From Diplonema japonicum (Eukaryota; Euglenozoa; Diplonemea; Diplonemida; Diplonemidae), in the NCBI GenBank assembly GCA_964019335.1, contig OZ025678.1:496001-560000 (forward strand): a stretch of 64,000 nt of DNA, written 5' to 3'. This document shows, in pieces, positions 41,435 through 51,452 of the stretch. The notes below the pieces were generated by a model that saw only the letters and a program-made list of their open reading frames with translations, had not been told where the DNA came from and did no database searches. The position numbers were made by a program, and so were the translations under genes. The first letter of the stretch is position 1. The number at the start of each line of letters is the position of its first letter.

Positions 41435-43698
41435 GAGAGATTAAAAAAAAAAGGGGGGGGGAGGGGAGGGATTGAATGATGGCTTTTGTTATTTTTTTTT
41501 TTTTTTCCGGCTAGATTTTTTTTTTATAGAAAAGAAAAGAAGAACCCTGTAACCCCAAGATTTTTTTTTGCCTCGGTTGGGGGGGAAAAAAAAAAAGAAA
41601 AATATAAAAAAAAAGGGTGGTAGAAAAGGAAGGTATGCTGAGTATGTACACATGGCCACATAGAGGAGATAGAAGGGAGGGGAATAAAAAGGGAAAAAGG
41701 GGGGGGAGAAAAAGAAAAATGAGTTATTCACCTATCCTCCTCAACTCTCTTTTTTTTTTTTTGTTTATTTATGCCTTGGTTTTTTTTTCTTTTTAAAGGC
41801 TCGATTCTTTTTTTTATTTCCAAAAGGAATGACTACACAACAACCAGTTTATTTATTTTTTTTGTTTTTTTTATCTTTATTTTTAAGTTTCGTGTTCTCC
41901 TCTTCCCTTTTCCCTCTTAAGGCCGGCCATCGCCGCTTTGATTTCTTTTCCACTCCACTTCCCCCTTTCGTATCCCAGATATTGTTATATATTCAAGGGC
42001 AGTAGGTCGGCCTTGTGTTGGCGTGAAATGTTTTGCAGCGAAAAGGAAGAGAAAAAAAAAGAGAAAGAAAAAGAAAAAAACGAAACTTCGTATGTGTTCT
42101 TTTTTTTTTTTCATTCTTTCTTTCTTTGTTTCTTCTTTCACCCTTCTTTCTTAAACCATATGGACAAGAAGAAAAAGGAAAAAGAAAAGAGAAAAAAAAA
42201 AGATCCGGCTTAAAGAGAGGTGAAAAGAAAAATGTTTTTTTTCTATTCACCAGTGGCGAGGGGGAGACCTACTTGATGAACTCTTAAAAAAGATTTTTTT
42301 TTTCCCCCTTCGTAAATATCGAGAGCTGCATCAGAAATTCGGTTTTTTTTTTTTAAACCCTTTTTTATTATTTCCCCCCCCAAGAAAACTCTACTTTTTA
42401 TCTCCTGGGGGAATAGAAAAGAAGAACAAAAAAAAAAGAAAGAAAATACTGTAATGCAAAAGAAAAAATAAAAAAGATTTAAAGGGTGATATCCTCTTTT
42501 TTTGTTTTTTTTTTTTTCTTTTTTCAAATACTGTAAAAACAAAAATCCACCGGAAGATAAAATATCCGGACCGCCGAAACATCCGGACATTTTTTCTTCC
42601 GGACATTCTTTTGGGCACTTTTCTAAGGGGGTACCTAGCCTTCCCTACGCACTGCCCCCTCTGTCTGGAAAACTTATATTTCTGTTGCAAGAGTCTTAAG
42701 AACGGCAAAAATAAAATTCAAATTAACAGACGAAAGCTGGATGATTTGGGACCCCTTTTCGTCTTCTTCCCAGCGGCAGCAGCTGGTCCATGTTCCAGGT
42801 CAACCGGCCTGATCTTTGTGAGCCTCCTCGCTGCTTGGGTGTCTTTGGGGCTGCTAGACTTCCCTGTTGTTGGGCGGCGGCTTGTGATGCCATGCTTGGG
42901 GCACAGCTGGTTGGCCCTCTGCATACAGGCAGATGTCCGACGCTGCTACCGGCACCCCCCTTCCGTTCTGCATCTGGATCCAAACAAAGAGGGGGGATCG
43001 ACCTTGGAGCAAAGCGGTGCTTCCAGTCTGATATACTGGACATTGGCTCCATGACGCAAACCCGCAAAAAAATAAGAACAACCCTAAAGCAAGCACAAGA
43101 AGTGGTTTGGTTCAACAAGCTTGTGGTAGAAGCAAACAATCAGGATCTGAGGTGTCTTTTAGTTCTTGGAAAAGTCCGTAATTCAATTCTCTGATTTTTG
43201 TTTGATTCTCTCTTGCTATAGAAACTAGTTTCATCTGTTTTCGGGTCCAGCCCTTTAATAAAAGGGGGGTCCCAGGAAAAAAATGTCCGGAAGAAAAAAA
43301 ATATCCGGACCGCCAGAGCTCCCGGACATTTTTTCTTCCGGTGATTTTTGTTTTACAGTAGTTTTAAAAGCCGTTGGCTCACACAATTGAGGATCAACAG
43401 AGACCGCAGTTCGCTGTCCAGAACTCAAGAAAAAACCATGGAACCAAGCTGCCCAGAAAATTGAATTTAGAGTCGGACCCCCTCCCCCTCCCGATATAAT
43501 CAGTTTCTTGCATACAGTGTATTCGGTTCTTTCTTTTTTTTTAAAAAAAAACCCCCCCACCTTTTTATTCTGGAAAGAAAAAAAAGAACAAAAAAAAAAA
43601 AGAATTCTTGCTTTTTTTTTTTTTTTTTTCTTTCCAAAAAACAACCCCTCATTTGTTGATCCTCACAATATTTTTTTTACGCAGGAACACACAAAAAA
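41435..43698. other. Long low-complexity spacer with one TIR element
   Basis: 2.26 kb without a supported host gene. It holds purine- and pyrimidine-rich microsatellites (GAAA/AAAG types at 42040-42220), T and A runs, and the TIR element at 42531-43358. A CGCAG acceptor-like site ends at 43684, before the WD40 gene. Confidence 0.6.
42531..43358. mobile_element. Non-autonomous TIR DNA transposon
   Basis: Ends CTGTAAAAACAAAAATC (left) and, inverted, CTGTAAAACAAAAATC (right), flanked by TA on both sides (42529-42530, 43359-43360). The inverted repeats run about 95 bp at roughly 80% identity. They contain internal palindromes built on CCGGAAGAAAAAAT and ATCCGGACCGCC. TA duplications fit the Tc1/mariner/IS630 superfamily. 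The 640-bp interior has open frames but no transposase I recognise, so it probably depends on an element elsewhere. Confidence 0.75.
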
Positions 43699-45303
43699 AT
43701 GCTATTGTCACGTGCTGCAGGGCCTACGCACTTATCGCCGGTGGAACATGTAAGGTTCGCTGGGGGAGGGACTGTGGCCATCAGCAACGACAGGAAGGGG
43801 AACACATTCAAGTACTTTTCTGCGACCGGTGTCCTGCAGAAGTACCCCAAGAGCTCGTCACAGTCTAGCTACTCTTGCATGACCCTCTCTGACGATGGGC
43901 TGACCATCGGCGCTAAGCACGGTGATGACTTCTTCTTAGTTGACGTAGCAAATGGGAAGCAGACATGCGTCCTTGCGAAAAAGAACATCAACCCCCCCCT
44001 TGCCACAGGCGCTGAGGACCGCTGCATAGTGATCCGAGGCAGGGAAGCCTACGTTGGCTACAGCACAGGGGAGATCATCATCTGGAACTCTATAGGAAGC
44101 AGCGACCGTCTGCTCTGGGACCGACGGGACGAGATCTCCCCCTGGCACGCCATCACCGTCAGTGACGACGGCACCCTTGTCGTCGCTGCCACCGATCACG
44201 AAGTCGTTGTTTGGAACAAAACCCTCGGCGAGGAGCCTGTCTCCATCTTCGAACACCTCAGCTCCGAGGCCTCCATATTCTTGAAGCTAACGCCCGACAA
44301 CCGGTTCATCATCCTCGGGAGGAAGGGCTCCATCTACATCCTGGACATCGAATATGAGAGGATAGAGGAAATCAACAAGCGCGACAACCTTGGGACACCC
44401 GTGCACGCCGCCATCATGGACAACTACTGCCTTGTGGGCTACGACAAGGGCACGACGGTGATGTGGGGGATAAAACCGGGGCACTCGGACTTCAAAAGGC
44501 AGGTGCTTGTGCTGCAGGAGCACGACGACGTGCTGACCAAGGTGCTTGCTGTGAGCGTGTCGAACGACGGGCTGACGGCCACCACCGCCTCAATCAGGAT
44601 GGGTGACCTCATCTATAGCACATGGGACATCAAGTGCAAGGAGAAGCTTGCTGCCCGTAAGTTCTTGCTGTTCTGGAGTCGCATAGACGAGCCGAGTTCG
44701 TTGGGGAAGCTTGTGACAGAGTACATCATGCCGGTGCCGGAGCCAATGCTGTACCCGGGACAGCTTGCTCTGGTGAGGGCGGCCATTGGCGTGGTGAGGC
44801 ACATTCCATGTGTTGTGATCTCGGGAACCGGGTCTGTAGGGACATGCTACTATAATGTGATGGCTCTGCCACTAGTAGGCCCAGTGGAGGAGGGGTTGCA
44901 GGACTTTGCGGGGGTTAGGTGCACGGTGTCTGCCAATGACGTGAAGCCTTTGACTGAGTCGGAGTTGTCGCGAAACGAGACTCGCGAGCAGTTCAAGAAG
45001 CGGACGGACCTGCAGAACGTGGCAAGCAGCAGGGACAAGCGGTACGTGGAGCAAATGGGGGCGTGGGACAAGGAGATGTGCTGGCGGGCCCTGCGTATTA
45101 CCAAGAACAGTGTAGTTGATGCAATGGAGCTCCTGAATAAGAAGAAAGGGCGCATCCCCGATGACAAACTGGATGCCCTCCTCCCAGAAGAGCAGGAAGA
45201 GGAAGAGGAAGAGGTTGAGGACACCCCCATGAACCAAGCCGAACAGGAGACAAGCGACTTCATCCCCCAGTACTCGGAGGATATTGAGGACGACGACATA
45301 TAA
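43699..45303 (+). CDS. WD40-type beta-propeller protein with UBA-like C-terminus
   Basis: A 534-residue single-exon protein. At least five WD-like blades can be seen, for example CMTLSDDGLTIGAKHGDD, STGEIIIWN, ITVSDDGTLVVAATDHEVVVWN, KLTPDNRFIILGRKGSIYIL and VSVSNDGLTATTASI. Near residue 455-490, MGAWDKEMCWRALRITKNSV then VDAMELLNKK fits a UBA domain (MG-x-D-x2-M-x2-RAL). The C-terminus is very acidic. UBA domains bind ubiquitin, so a substrate receptor or quality-control role is possible (inference). The ATG follows CGCAG by about 15 nt. Confidence 0.8.
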   Translation: MLLSRAAGPTHLSPVEHVRFAGGGTVAISNDRKGNTFKYFSATGVLQKYPKSSSQSSYSCMTLSDDGLTIGAKHGDDFFLVDVANGKQTCVLAKKNINPPLATGAEDRCIVIRGREAYVGYSTGEIIIWNSIGSSDRLLWDRRDEISPWHAITVSDDGTLVVAATDHEVVVWNKTLGEEPVSIFEHLSSEASIFLKLTPDNRFIILGRKGSIYILDIEYERIEEINKRDNLGTPVHAAIMDNYCLVGYDKGTTVMWGIKPGHSDFKRQVLVLQEHDDVLTKVLAVSVSNDGLTATTASIRMGDLIYSTWDIKCKEKLAARKFLLFWSRIDEPSSLGKLVTEYIMPVPEPMLYPGQLALVRAAIGVVRHIPCVVISGTGSVGTCYYNVMALPLVGPVEEGLQDFAGVRCTVSANDVKPLTESELSRNETREQFKKRTDLQNVASSRDKRYVEQMGAWDKEMCWRALRITKNSVVDAMELLNKKKGRIPDDKLDALLPEEQEEEEEEVEDTPMNQAEQETSDFIPQYSEDIEDDDI

Positions 45304-46028
45304 CTTAGCAGCCTGCAGCCTCTGCATCTTAATGGATTGTAGATGTCTTTCTTAATTGTTAAGAGCTCCTGTCCAGAGCGGTGGGCCATTGCCAGCTACT
45401 TCGTTTCCAGTGACTAGTGGGTCGAACCCGCGAATTTTGAGTGTCTATTTTTTTTTTCTTTACATAGTTGGTCCTTGCTTTAGACGTTAACCCTTTTCCG
45501 CCTTCATGGTGAATTTTTGTTAAAGTGTTTTTATCTGAGGAACAAACGTAGCTTTTGCATTTCTTTTTCCCCTGGTGGGCGTTGCAAGAGCGCCAAAAAA
45601 ACCGGGATGTTTGGACGAGGTTTTTTTTCTCTCTCGAAGATGCTGCGCGCTGCACGATAACGGAGGGGTGGGACCTGGGCGTCAAGGCTAAAACGCATAC
45701 CTTAAAAGAAGTTTTTCTTTTCCTCTTTTGAGTGGCCATCGTAGGGAATCTCTTTCGTAGACATGACTGTCATTATCTTCTATCCTGCAGTCCGTCCCTT
45801 TTTTTTTTTCTTTCTTCCAGTTAGTTCCCTTCTGGCCCGGGAGGGGGAAATGCCTTGCCTTATTCCATTTCTCAACAAAAAAGAAAAGAAAAGTACCTTG
45901 CCTTACCCAATCCTGTTCTCGCCTTTTTTTTCCTCTTCTTTTGACAGCAGGCAGGAGCTCCTTAACAATATTCAAGTGTTTTCTTACTCGCTCCTACTCA
46001 GTATCACAACAGGTAGAAAAACCTTGGA
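45304..46028. other. Spacer with a degenerate LINE tail
   Basis: T-rich spacer. A decayed tail copy lies at 45371-45419. CACAACAG ending at 46012 is a likely acceptor for the BAG gene. No gene seen. Confidence 0.6.
45371..45419 (+). repeat. Degenerate copy of the LINE tail
   Basis: GCGGTGGGCCATTGCCAGC, then TACTTCGTTTCC and CTAGTG, aligns with GCGGCGGGCCGTTGCTAAC, CACTTCGTTCC and CATAGTG of the tails at 37.6 and 39.7 kb, with several changes. Only the last half of the tail is recognisable. Confidence 0.55.
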
Positions 46029-46451
46029 ATGGATCTCAGAACGAAAATAGGAGCGGGGTGCTGCGTGGTGGGGGCAATGGGGGCGCTGGGATATACTATG
46101 TGCTGGAGGGAGAGGGAAGTGGAGTGCGAGGATGGTGAGGGGATCCCTGCTCTTTCTGTGGAAGAGTCCATGCGTGTCGCGCTACGAGACAGGTTCGACG
46201 CAGTCAAGAAGTACGCAGTCATCATAAACAGGCTCGAGGGCGAGACGCTGGGCGAACAACACGCACAAGAAATAGAAAGCCTACTTGAAGATATTCTTCG
46301 AGAGCTCGAGAAGGTAGACGGCACACCTCTTCTCACCGTCACCTCCGACACCGACCGCGACCAAGTACGAGCCGTCCGCAAGGAGGCCGTCACCACGTTG
46401 AAAGCCCTCGAAACCCGCCTTCTGAAGCTCCAACAACAACAGCAAGCTTGA
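46029..46451 (+). CDS. Membrane-anchored BAG-domain protein
   Basis: A 140-residue single-exon protein. One hydrophobic helix lies near the N-terminus (KIGAGCCVVGAMGALGYTMC), then an acidic linker. Residues about 50-135 fit a BAG domain: RDRFDAVKKYAVIINRLEGE, IESLLEDILRELEKVDG, and the signature DQVRAVRKEAVTTLKALETR with the conserved Arg/Lys that contact Hsp70. BAG proteins are nucleotide-exchange factors for Hsp70. Here a chaperone would be recruited to a membrane, perhaps ER or mitochondrial outer membrane (inference). Confidence 0.8.
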   Translation: MDLRTKIGAGCCVVGAMGALGYTMCWREREVECEDGEGIPALSVEESMRVALRDRFDAVKKYAVIINRLEGETLGEQHAQEIESLLEDILRELEKVDGTPLLTVTSDTDRDQVRAVRKEAVTTLKALETRLLKLQQQQQA

Positions 46452-46571
46452 TCAGAAATGAGGATTCTTTTTTCGAGTGCTGAGGCACTATATTTTTTTT
46501 TTCTTCTTCTTCTTGTAGACATGCATCACATCACCCACAGCACAGGAGGTTGGGAGGGAGGGGAGCTCACG

Positions 46572-47366
46572 ATGTGGCGTTTCTTGTTGTTCTTGTTTTC
46601 CTTCCAACTTTTCGAGACGATGTCGTCGAAGTCGCCGAAGACAGACACAAGCAGGTGGCCTGCCGCTCTGCACAATGCAACAGGTGACGAGCTGGAGGGG
46701 TACAGGAGGCTAGCGGAGGAGCAGGTTGGGAATCTGGTGAACGCGAAGCACATGGAGTGTGAGGAGTGGGGACCAAGGAAATGGTGCGGGGGGAAAACAC
46801 GAAGCGGCGGTGCGAAGTTTTGGTTCATGTTTGGGTGCGCCCCGTCTGAAGGGGGCACCTGCAGCGGGATGGCTGGGGAGGTGTCCTTCCAATCTGACAC
46901 TCTCCTGGCTGTTGAAAGACGGATCTCATCTGATGAGGGGTTTCACTCTCTCTTGTTTCTAAAGTCATTTGTCAAAACGGTACTTGGTGCAGCCAATGCA
47001 ACACTTGGGTTGGAAGAGGACGCTTTCACTATGAGGTTGTTCCACTCCAACGTCTCACCTACCAAAGCACCGCCCATCTTACCTTTCTGGGCTTATATAT
47101 CGTTCCTAAATTTTCCGTATATTTTCCTCTACCACCTCTCTACGACCCTCCCCTGGCTCCTTCTCGACTTCGCGCCCATCACCGACCCTAACTTTTTTAT
47201 CCTCCGAGCCCTGCACATCATAATCCTCACCCTGGCAGCCATGCCCTTCGTGCGCTACCCACGCTATGCCATCGCCATCTCTGGCTGTTTCGTCTTCCTC
47301 TCCCAGCTGACCCTCTCCGCCTTCGCTGTCTTCGCCATCTCTCTGCTCCTAGCTAAATTGGATTGA
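46572..47366 (+). CDS. Unknown secretory-pathway membrane protein
   Basis: About 264 residues from the ATG at 46572, which opens a clear signal peptide (MWRFLLFLFSFQLFETMSS). An in-frame ATG at 46521 just after TTCTTGTAG would add 17 polar residues. The luminal part has several Cys and potential N-glycosylation sites (NAT, NVS). Three hydrophobic helices close the protein (WAYISFLNFPYIFLYHLS; LHIIILTLAAMPF; YAIAISGCFVFL...). No family recognised. Confidence 0.7.
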   Translation: MWRFLLFLFSFQLFETMSSKSPKTDTSRWPAALHNATGDELEGYRRLAEEQVGNLVNAKHMECEEWGPRKWCGGKTRSGGAKFWFMFGCAPSEGGTCSGMAGEVSFQSDTLLAVERRISSDEGFHSLLFLKSFVKTVLGAANATLGLEEDAFTMRLFHSNVSPTKAPPILPFWAYISFLNFPYIFLYHLSTTLPWLLLDFAPITDPNFFILRALHIIILTLAAMPFVRYPRYAIAISGCFVFLSQLTLSAFAVFAISLLLAKLD

Positions 47367-47691
47367 AAAAAAATAGGGGGGAAAGGGGAAAAGAAAAACA
47401 AAACAAGAAAAAAAGGGATCAAGCACTATAGGTTCATGTGAAAAAACCTTTATTTTTGCTTTTTTTTTTCTCTGACGCTTGGTTTAGCCCCCCTCCTACT
47501 CCGAAAAAAAAAACCAAAGAAATGTTTTTTTTTTTTTGGGAGGGTGGAGTATGCATTTTGTTTTTTTTTATTCATATTTCCAACAAAAGAAAAAAAGAGA
47601 ATTAAAAAAAAAGAAAATCAAAAGATTTTTCATTCCTTTTTACTTAAGCTCTGCAACAGGATAGGGGCATCAGAAGGTAGTGTACGAAAAA

Positions 47692-50600
47692 ATGGATGAG
47701 AAGGTGATCTGGCAGTTGTTGCAAAACTCCAACTCGCCGGATGGGGCGACGAGGAGGCAAGCGGAGCAGGAGCTGAATGATCACAAGACAAAGCCCGGGT
47801 TTCCTAGCCTCGTGCTGCGAATTGTGGGGACGCCGCAGGTTTCTGAGGAGATCAAACTCATCGCCAGTGTGTTTTTGAAGAACATTGCGAAGAACAACTG
47901 GTCGCCCTCCGCTGACAATATCATCACAGCAGAAGACAAAGCGCAGATCAAGCAGATGATAGCAGGTGTGCTGCTGGACGCCCCCCCTGCCGTCAAGCGC
48001 ACGCTCTCCGACGCAATCACGAAAATATGCGAATGCGACTTCCCCAAAGAATGGCCCCATCTCGTCACAGAGCTCGTTACCCGAGCAAGCGCAGCCTTCA
48101 CCGAAAAGAACGTCGACCTCCTCTCCGGCATCCTGACTACGATGCATTCCATCTTCGTCAGGTATAGACAGGCCTTCCTTACAGAAGCCCTAAAGGAAGA
48201 GATCCTCCCCATCATCGCCTCTGTTGGGCCCTGTCTTTTGACCGTCTTAAGCTGGCTCTCCACGGAGACACAAACCCACCACCCTGAAAAACAACTTACA
48301 CTCCTCACCCTGACCAGGATTTGCATCGACATCTACCACGACCTCACCTGCCTAGACCTGGCTCCTTTCATGGAGGACAACATCGGGGGCTTCATGAACA
48401 TCTTCCTTCAGCTCATGAAGTACGACAGTGCAGCGCTTCACACCAAAAGCGCGTACGAGGAAGGCCCCCTGGAGCAGACGAAGGCGTGCATCACCGAGAT
48501 GCTTACGCTCTTCCTGTCACAGTTTGACGAGGACTTCCAGCCCTTCCTCCCTGCCTTTGCGGAGATCATCTGGAGCTCCCTCACGAAGATAACTGACGTA
48601 CCGAAATACGACGAGCTGGCCATCGCAAGCATGGACTTCTTGTCAGCGACCGCAAGGAGCATCCACCACACAGTTTTCAAGGAACCTGCGACCCTGTCCA
48701 CCGTCTGCGAGCAGATCATCATTCCAAACATCAGAATACGGCAGAGCGACGTCGACATGTTCGACGATGAGAGTGAGGACTACATCAGGCGGGACATCGA
48801 GGGCAGCGATCAGCATACTAGGCGCAGGAGCGCTTGCGAGTTCACGCACTCGCTCTGCAAGAATTATCAGTCGGATGTCACTGCGATCTTCCAGGGACAC
48901 GTCACGACCCTTCTCCAGTCCTTCGCCACTACGCAGGACTGGAAAGCCAAGGACTCTGCCATCTACCTCATCACCGCCCTGTCTGTGAAGCAGGCCACCT
49001 CCAACATCGCCCTTTCTGGTGTGCGGAGCACGGAGATGGTCAACGTAGGCGACTTCTTCAACTCCCACATCCTCCCTGAGCTCCAAACGGAGGGCAACGC
49101 CGCAAAGCCAAAGTTCCCTGTTCTTAAGGCCGACGCTATCAAGTTCGTCTCCTCTTTCAGGAACCAGCTGCCCCCTGAGCACCTCCCGCCAGCCATTTCC
49201 CTTCTCAGCGAGTGGCTGTTGTGCGAGTCTGAGGTGGTGCACACCTACGCAGCTGCTACCATCGAAAGGCTGCTGACGATGAGGAACCCAGACGGGACTG
49301 CGCAGATACAAAAGCCTGCAATGGTGCAGCTCACGGGGCCTCTCTTCCAGAACCTGTTCACCGCGCTTGACAAGCAGTTGCGGGAAAACCACTACCTGAT
49401 GATGTGCGTGATGAGGGTTATCAGGACCTCAGAGGAGATCGTCGGTCCGTACATCGGGCCCGTGTTGGCGCCGCTGTCCAAAATCCTGTTTCAGGTGACG
49501 AAGAACCCATCGAACCCTGCCTACAACCACTACCTCTTCGAGTCCATCTCAGGTCTCGTAAAGCACAACCCTGCACAGGTATGCACTACAAGGAGGCGTC
49601 ACATCACCTTAGGTGGCTGACATCGAGAAATCTTTGTTCTCGATGTTCATGAAGATCCTGGAAGCTGACGTCGTGGAGTTCATGCCATACGTGTTCCAGA
49701 TCCTAGCGCAGCTGCTGGAGGCAAGACCCGACGTGCCGCAGTGCTATGGGCAGCTGGTATGAATTATTGCGTTATAACAACATTGCAGACGGGGCTGTTG
49801 GTAAGGTCTGAGCTTTACAAGAGCAAGGGGAACATCCCAGCAGTTATTAGACTGCTGGGCGGTATGCTGTGTGTGGGATTCCTTCTAACCTTTTCCATTT
49901 AGTCTTCATTGCGAAGGAGCCGCAGAAGTTCGCAAACACCGCGTTGCTGGGCGAGACGATGGGGGTGTTCCAGAAGCTCGTCATGTCGAAGACGTTGGAC
50001 AACGAGGGGTTCGAGCTGCTGAATGCCATCATCCAATACGTGCCGTATCAGAGCGTGAAGCCTATGATGCCGACGGTGATGCAGATCATGTTCACAAGGC
50101 TGTCGGGCAGCAAGACGATGAAATTCTGCAAGATGTTGGTGCTGTTCTGCAGCATTTTTATCGTGAAGCACGGAGCCGATGAGCTCATCAGTGTGTCAGA
50201 GACGATGCAGGCTGGTATTTGGAAGATGTTGTTGACCAACGTGTGGGTGCCAAGCGTGAACAAGGTGGACGGCAGCAATTCGAGGAAAGCATGCGCCGCA
50301 GCTTTGATAATTCTGTCGGGATCCCCTGCAATGATGCAGACCTATCAGACAGAATGGGTTTTATGTGTGAAGGCACTTGCGGGTCTCATTGCAGGTGAAA
50401 AGGAAGGCGATGACGAAGGCCACCTGTATGACCGGGCAACGCTCGATGTCAACAACCTGGGGTCAAAGGTATGGGAGAAGAAAAGATTTTAAAAAGAATA
50501 AAAAAAAAACTTTTAGTACGACGATGGGTACACAAACTCGTTCTGTCCTTTGGCGTGTGCTGCAAAGCCCGAGACCGATTTCTGTTCCCACATCCCCGAC

Positions 50601-50723
50601 ATCGCAGCCTACTTCAATGAGAAGTGGACCGCTGTCTTGCAGCTGCCCCAGTTCCCTCAAATGAGCGCTATGCTGCGTACCGTCCTGCCTCCCAACCACC
50701 TGGCTTTCCTCAAACTTGCTTGA
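47692..50723 (+). CDS. CSE1L: Exportin-2 (CAS/CSE1), importin-alpha export receptor
   Basis: Five exons (47692-49578, 49613-49756, 49789-49861, 49903-50468, 50517-50723; introns 34, 32, 41, 48 nt) give 958 residues, the normal CSE1 length. Diagnostic matches run throughout: importin-beta N-domain with ASVFLKNIAKNNW, LSDAITKICECDFPKEWPHL, the CSE1 signature DESEDYIRRDIEGSDQHTRR, FPVLKADAIKFVSSFRNQ, VVHTYAAATIERLLTMR, and FMPYVFQILAQLLE at the start of the CAS C-terminal domain. CSE1 with RanGTP carries importin-alpha back to the cytoplasm. Exportin-1 was excluded because the pattern and the C-terminal domain are CSE1-specific. Splicing is required to reach the C-terminal half. Confidence 0.95.
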
Positions 50724-51452
50724 TTTAGTGACTCTTTTCCACCTACACGAAGTTTTTTTTTGTTTTTTTTTTGTTTTAACAATATTATTGTCGAGACAAC
50801 GAAAACTAAGCTGCTGAGGAACTTCTCTTTTCCTAGGTAGTGTGGACGCAAAAGATGGAGAAAAAAAAAAAAAACAAAAAGAGAGAACATAGGACATCAA
50901 ATATTTTAGTTTTGTTCGTTCTTCGTGGTTTTCCCCCCAACTCTTCCCCCTTCCCCACCCTGGTCTTCATTTCTTTTTTTTTTTTTGTGATTTGTTTTTC
51001 CTACAAAGGGAGGGGGGGGATATGCGTCCCCTGTGATCATGTACCAGTTGTGTATTTTGTCCGATTTCTGCGCCTCTCAATTTTCTTTCTCTTTTTTCTT
51101 TTTTTTTTTCTCCCGCGTATCTTTTGCAAATGGAGAAGGGGGGGTTTTTTTTTTGAGGGCCCCGTTGAATACACATCATCTTCAAAAGAAAAAAAAAGAA
51201 GAAAAAAAAGGAGAAACACAGACGGCATTCATTTTTTATTTTTCCTATTCCCCTTCGATGCCCCTGTCAATTTCTGTTAACTTCCTGCGGTTGCACCTGG
51301 CAAGGTAAAGGTTAGATCACCTGGATTTGTTTCGTCATGAGATTTATTTTTTCCAGTTCTGTGGATGGGGGACAAGGGGGGGGGGGGGGGCGAATAAAAA
51401 ACTATAAATATAAAATAACAACCACCACAGAACAGTTGCCAATGCACAAAAA
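50724..51452. other. Low-complexity spacer after CSE1
   Basis: Contains the short palindromic repeat (50771-50797), A/T runs and about 15 G near 51376. ACCACAG near 51430 may be an acceptor. No gene. Confidence 0.6.
50771..50797. repeat. Short repeat with ACAATA-T-TATTGT palindrome, copy 2
   Basis: Matches 20111-20139 base for base including the upstream T run and the following GTCGAGAC; a weaker match continues about 10 bases further. Confidence 0.6.

Noticed and set aside
42611-43194. Overlapping ORFs inside the TIR element as a transposase
   Set aside because: No DDE motif, helix-turn-helix or zinc knuckle pattern, and the codon usage is unlike the genes around; treated as non-coding filler.
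45395-45440. tRNA-like B box (GGGTCGAACCC) with a small stem
   Set aside because: No matching A box, anticodon stem or acceptor stem could be drawn. The upstream part aligns with the LINE tail family instead.
47692-50723. Exportin-1 (CRM1) as the identity of this gene
   Set aside because: The EDYIRRDIEGSD signature and the CAS-type C-terminal domain identify CSE1/exportin-2.
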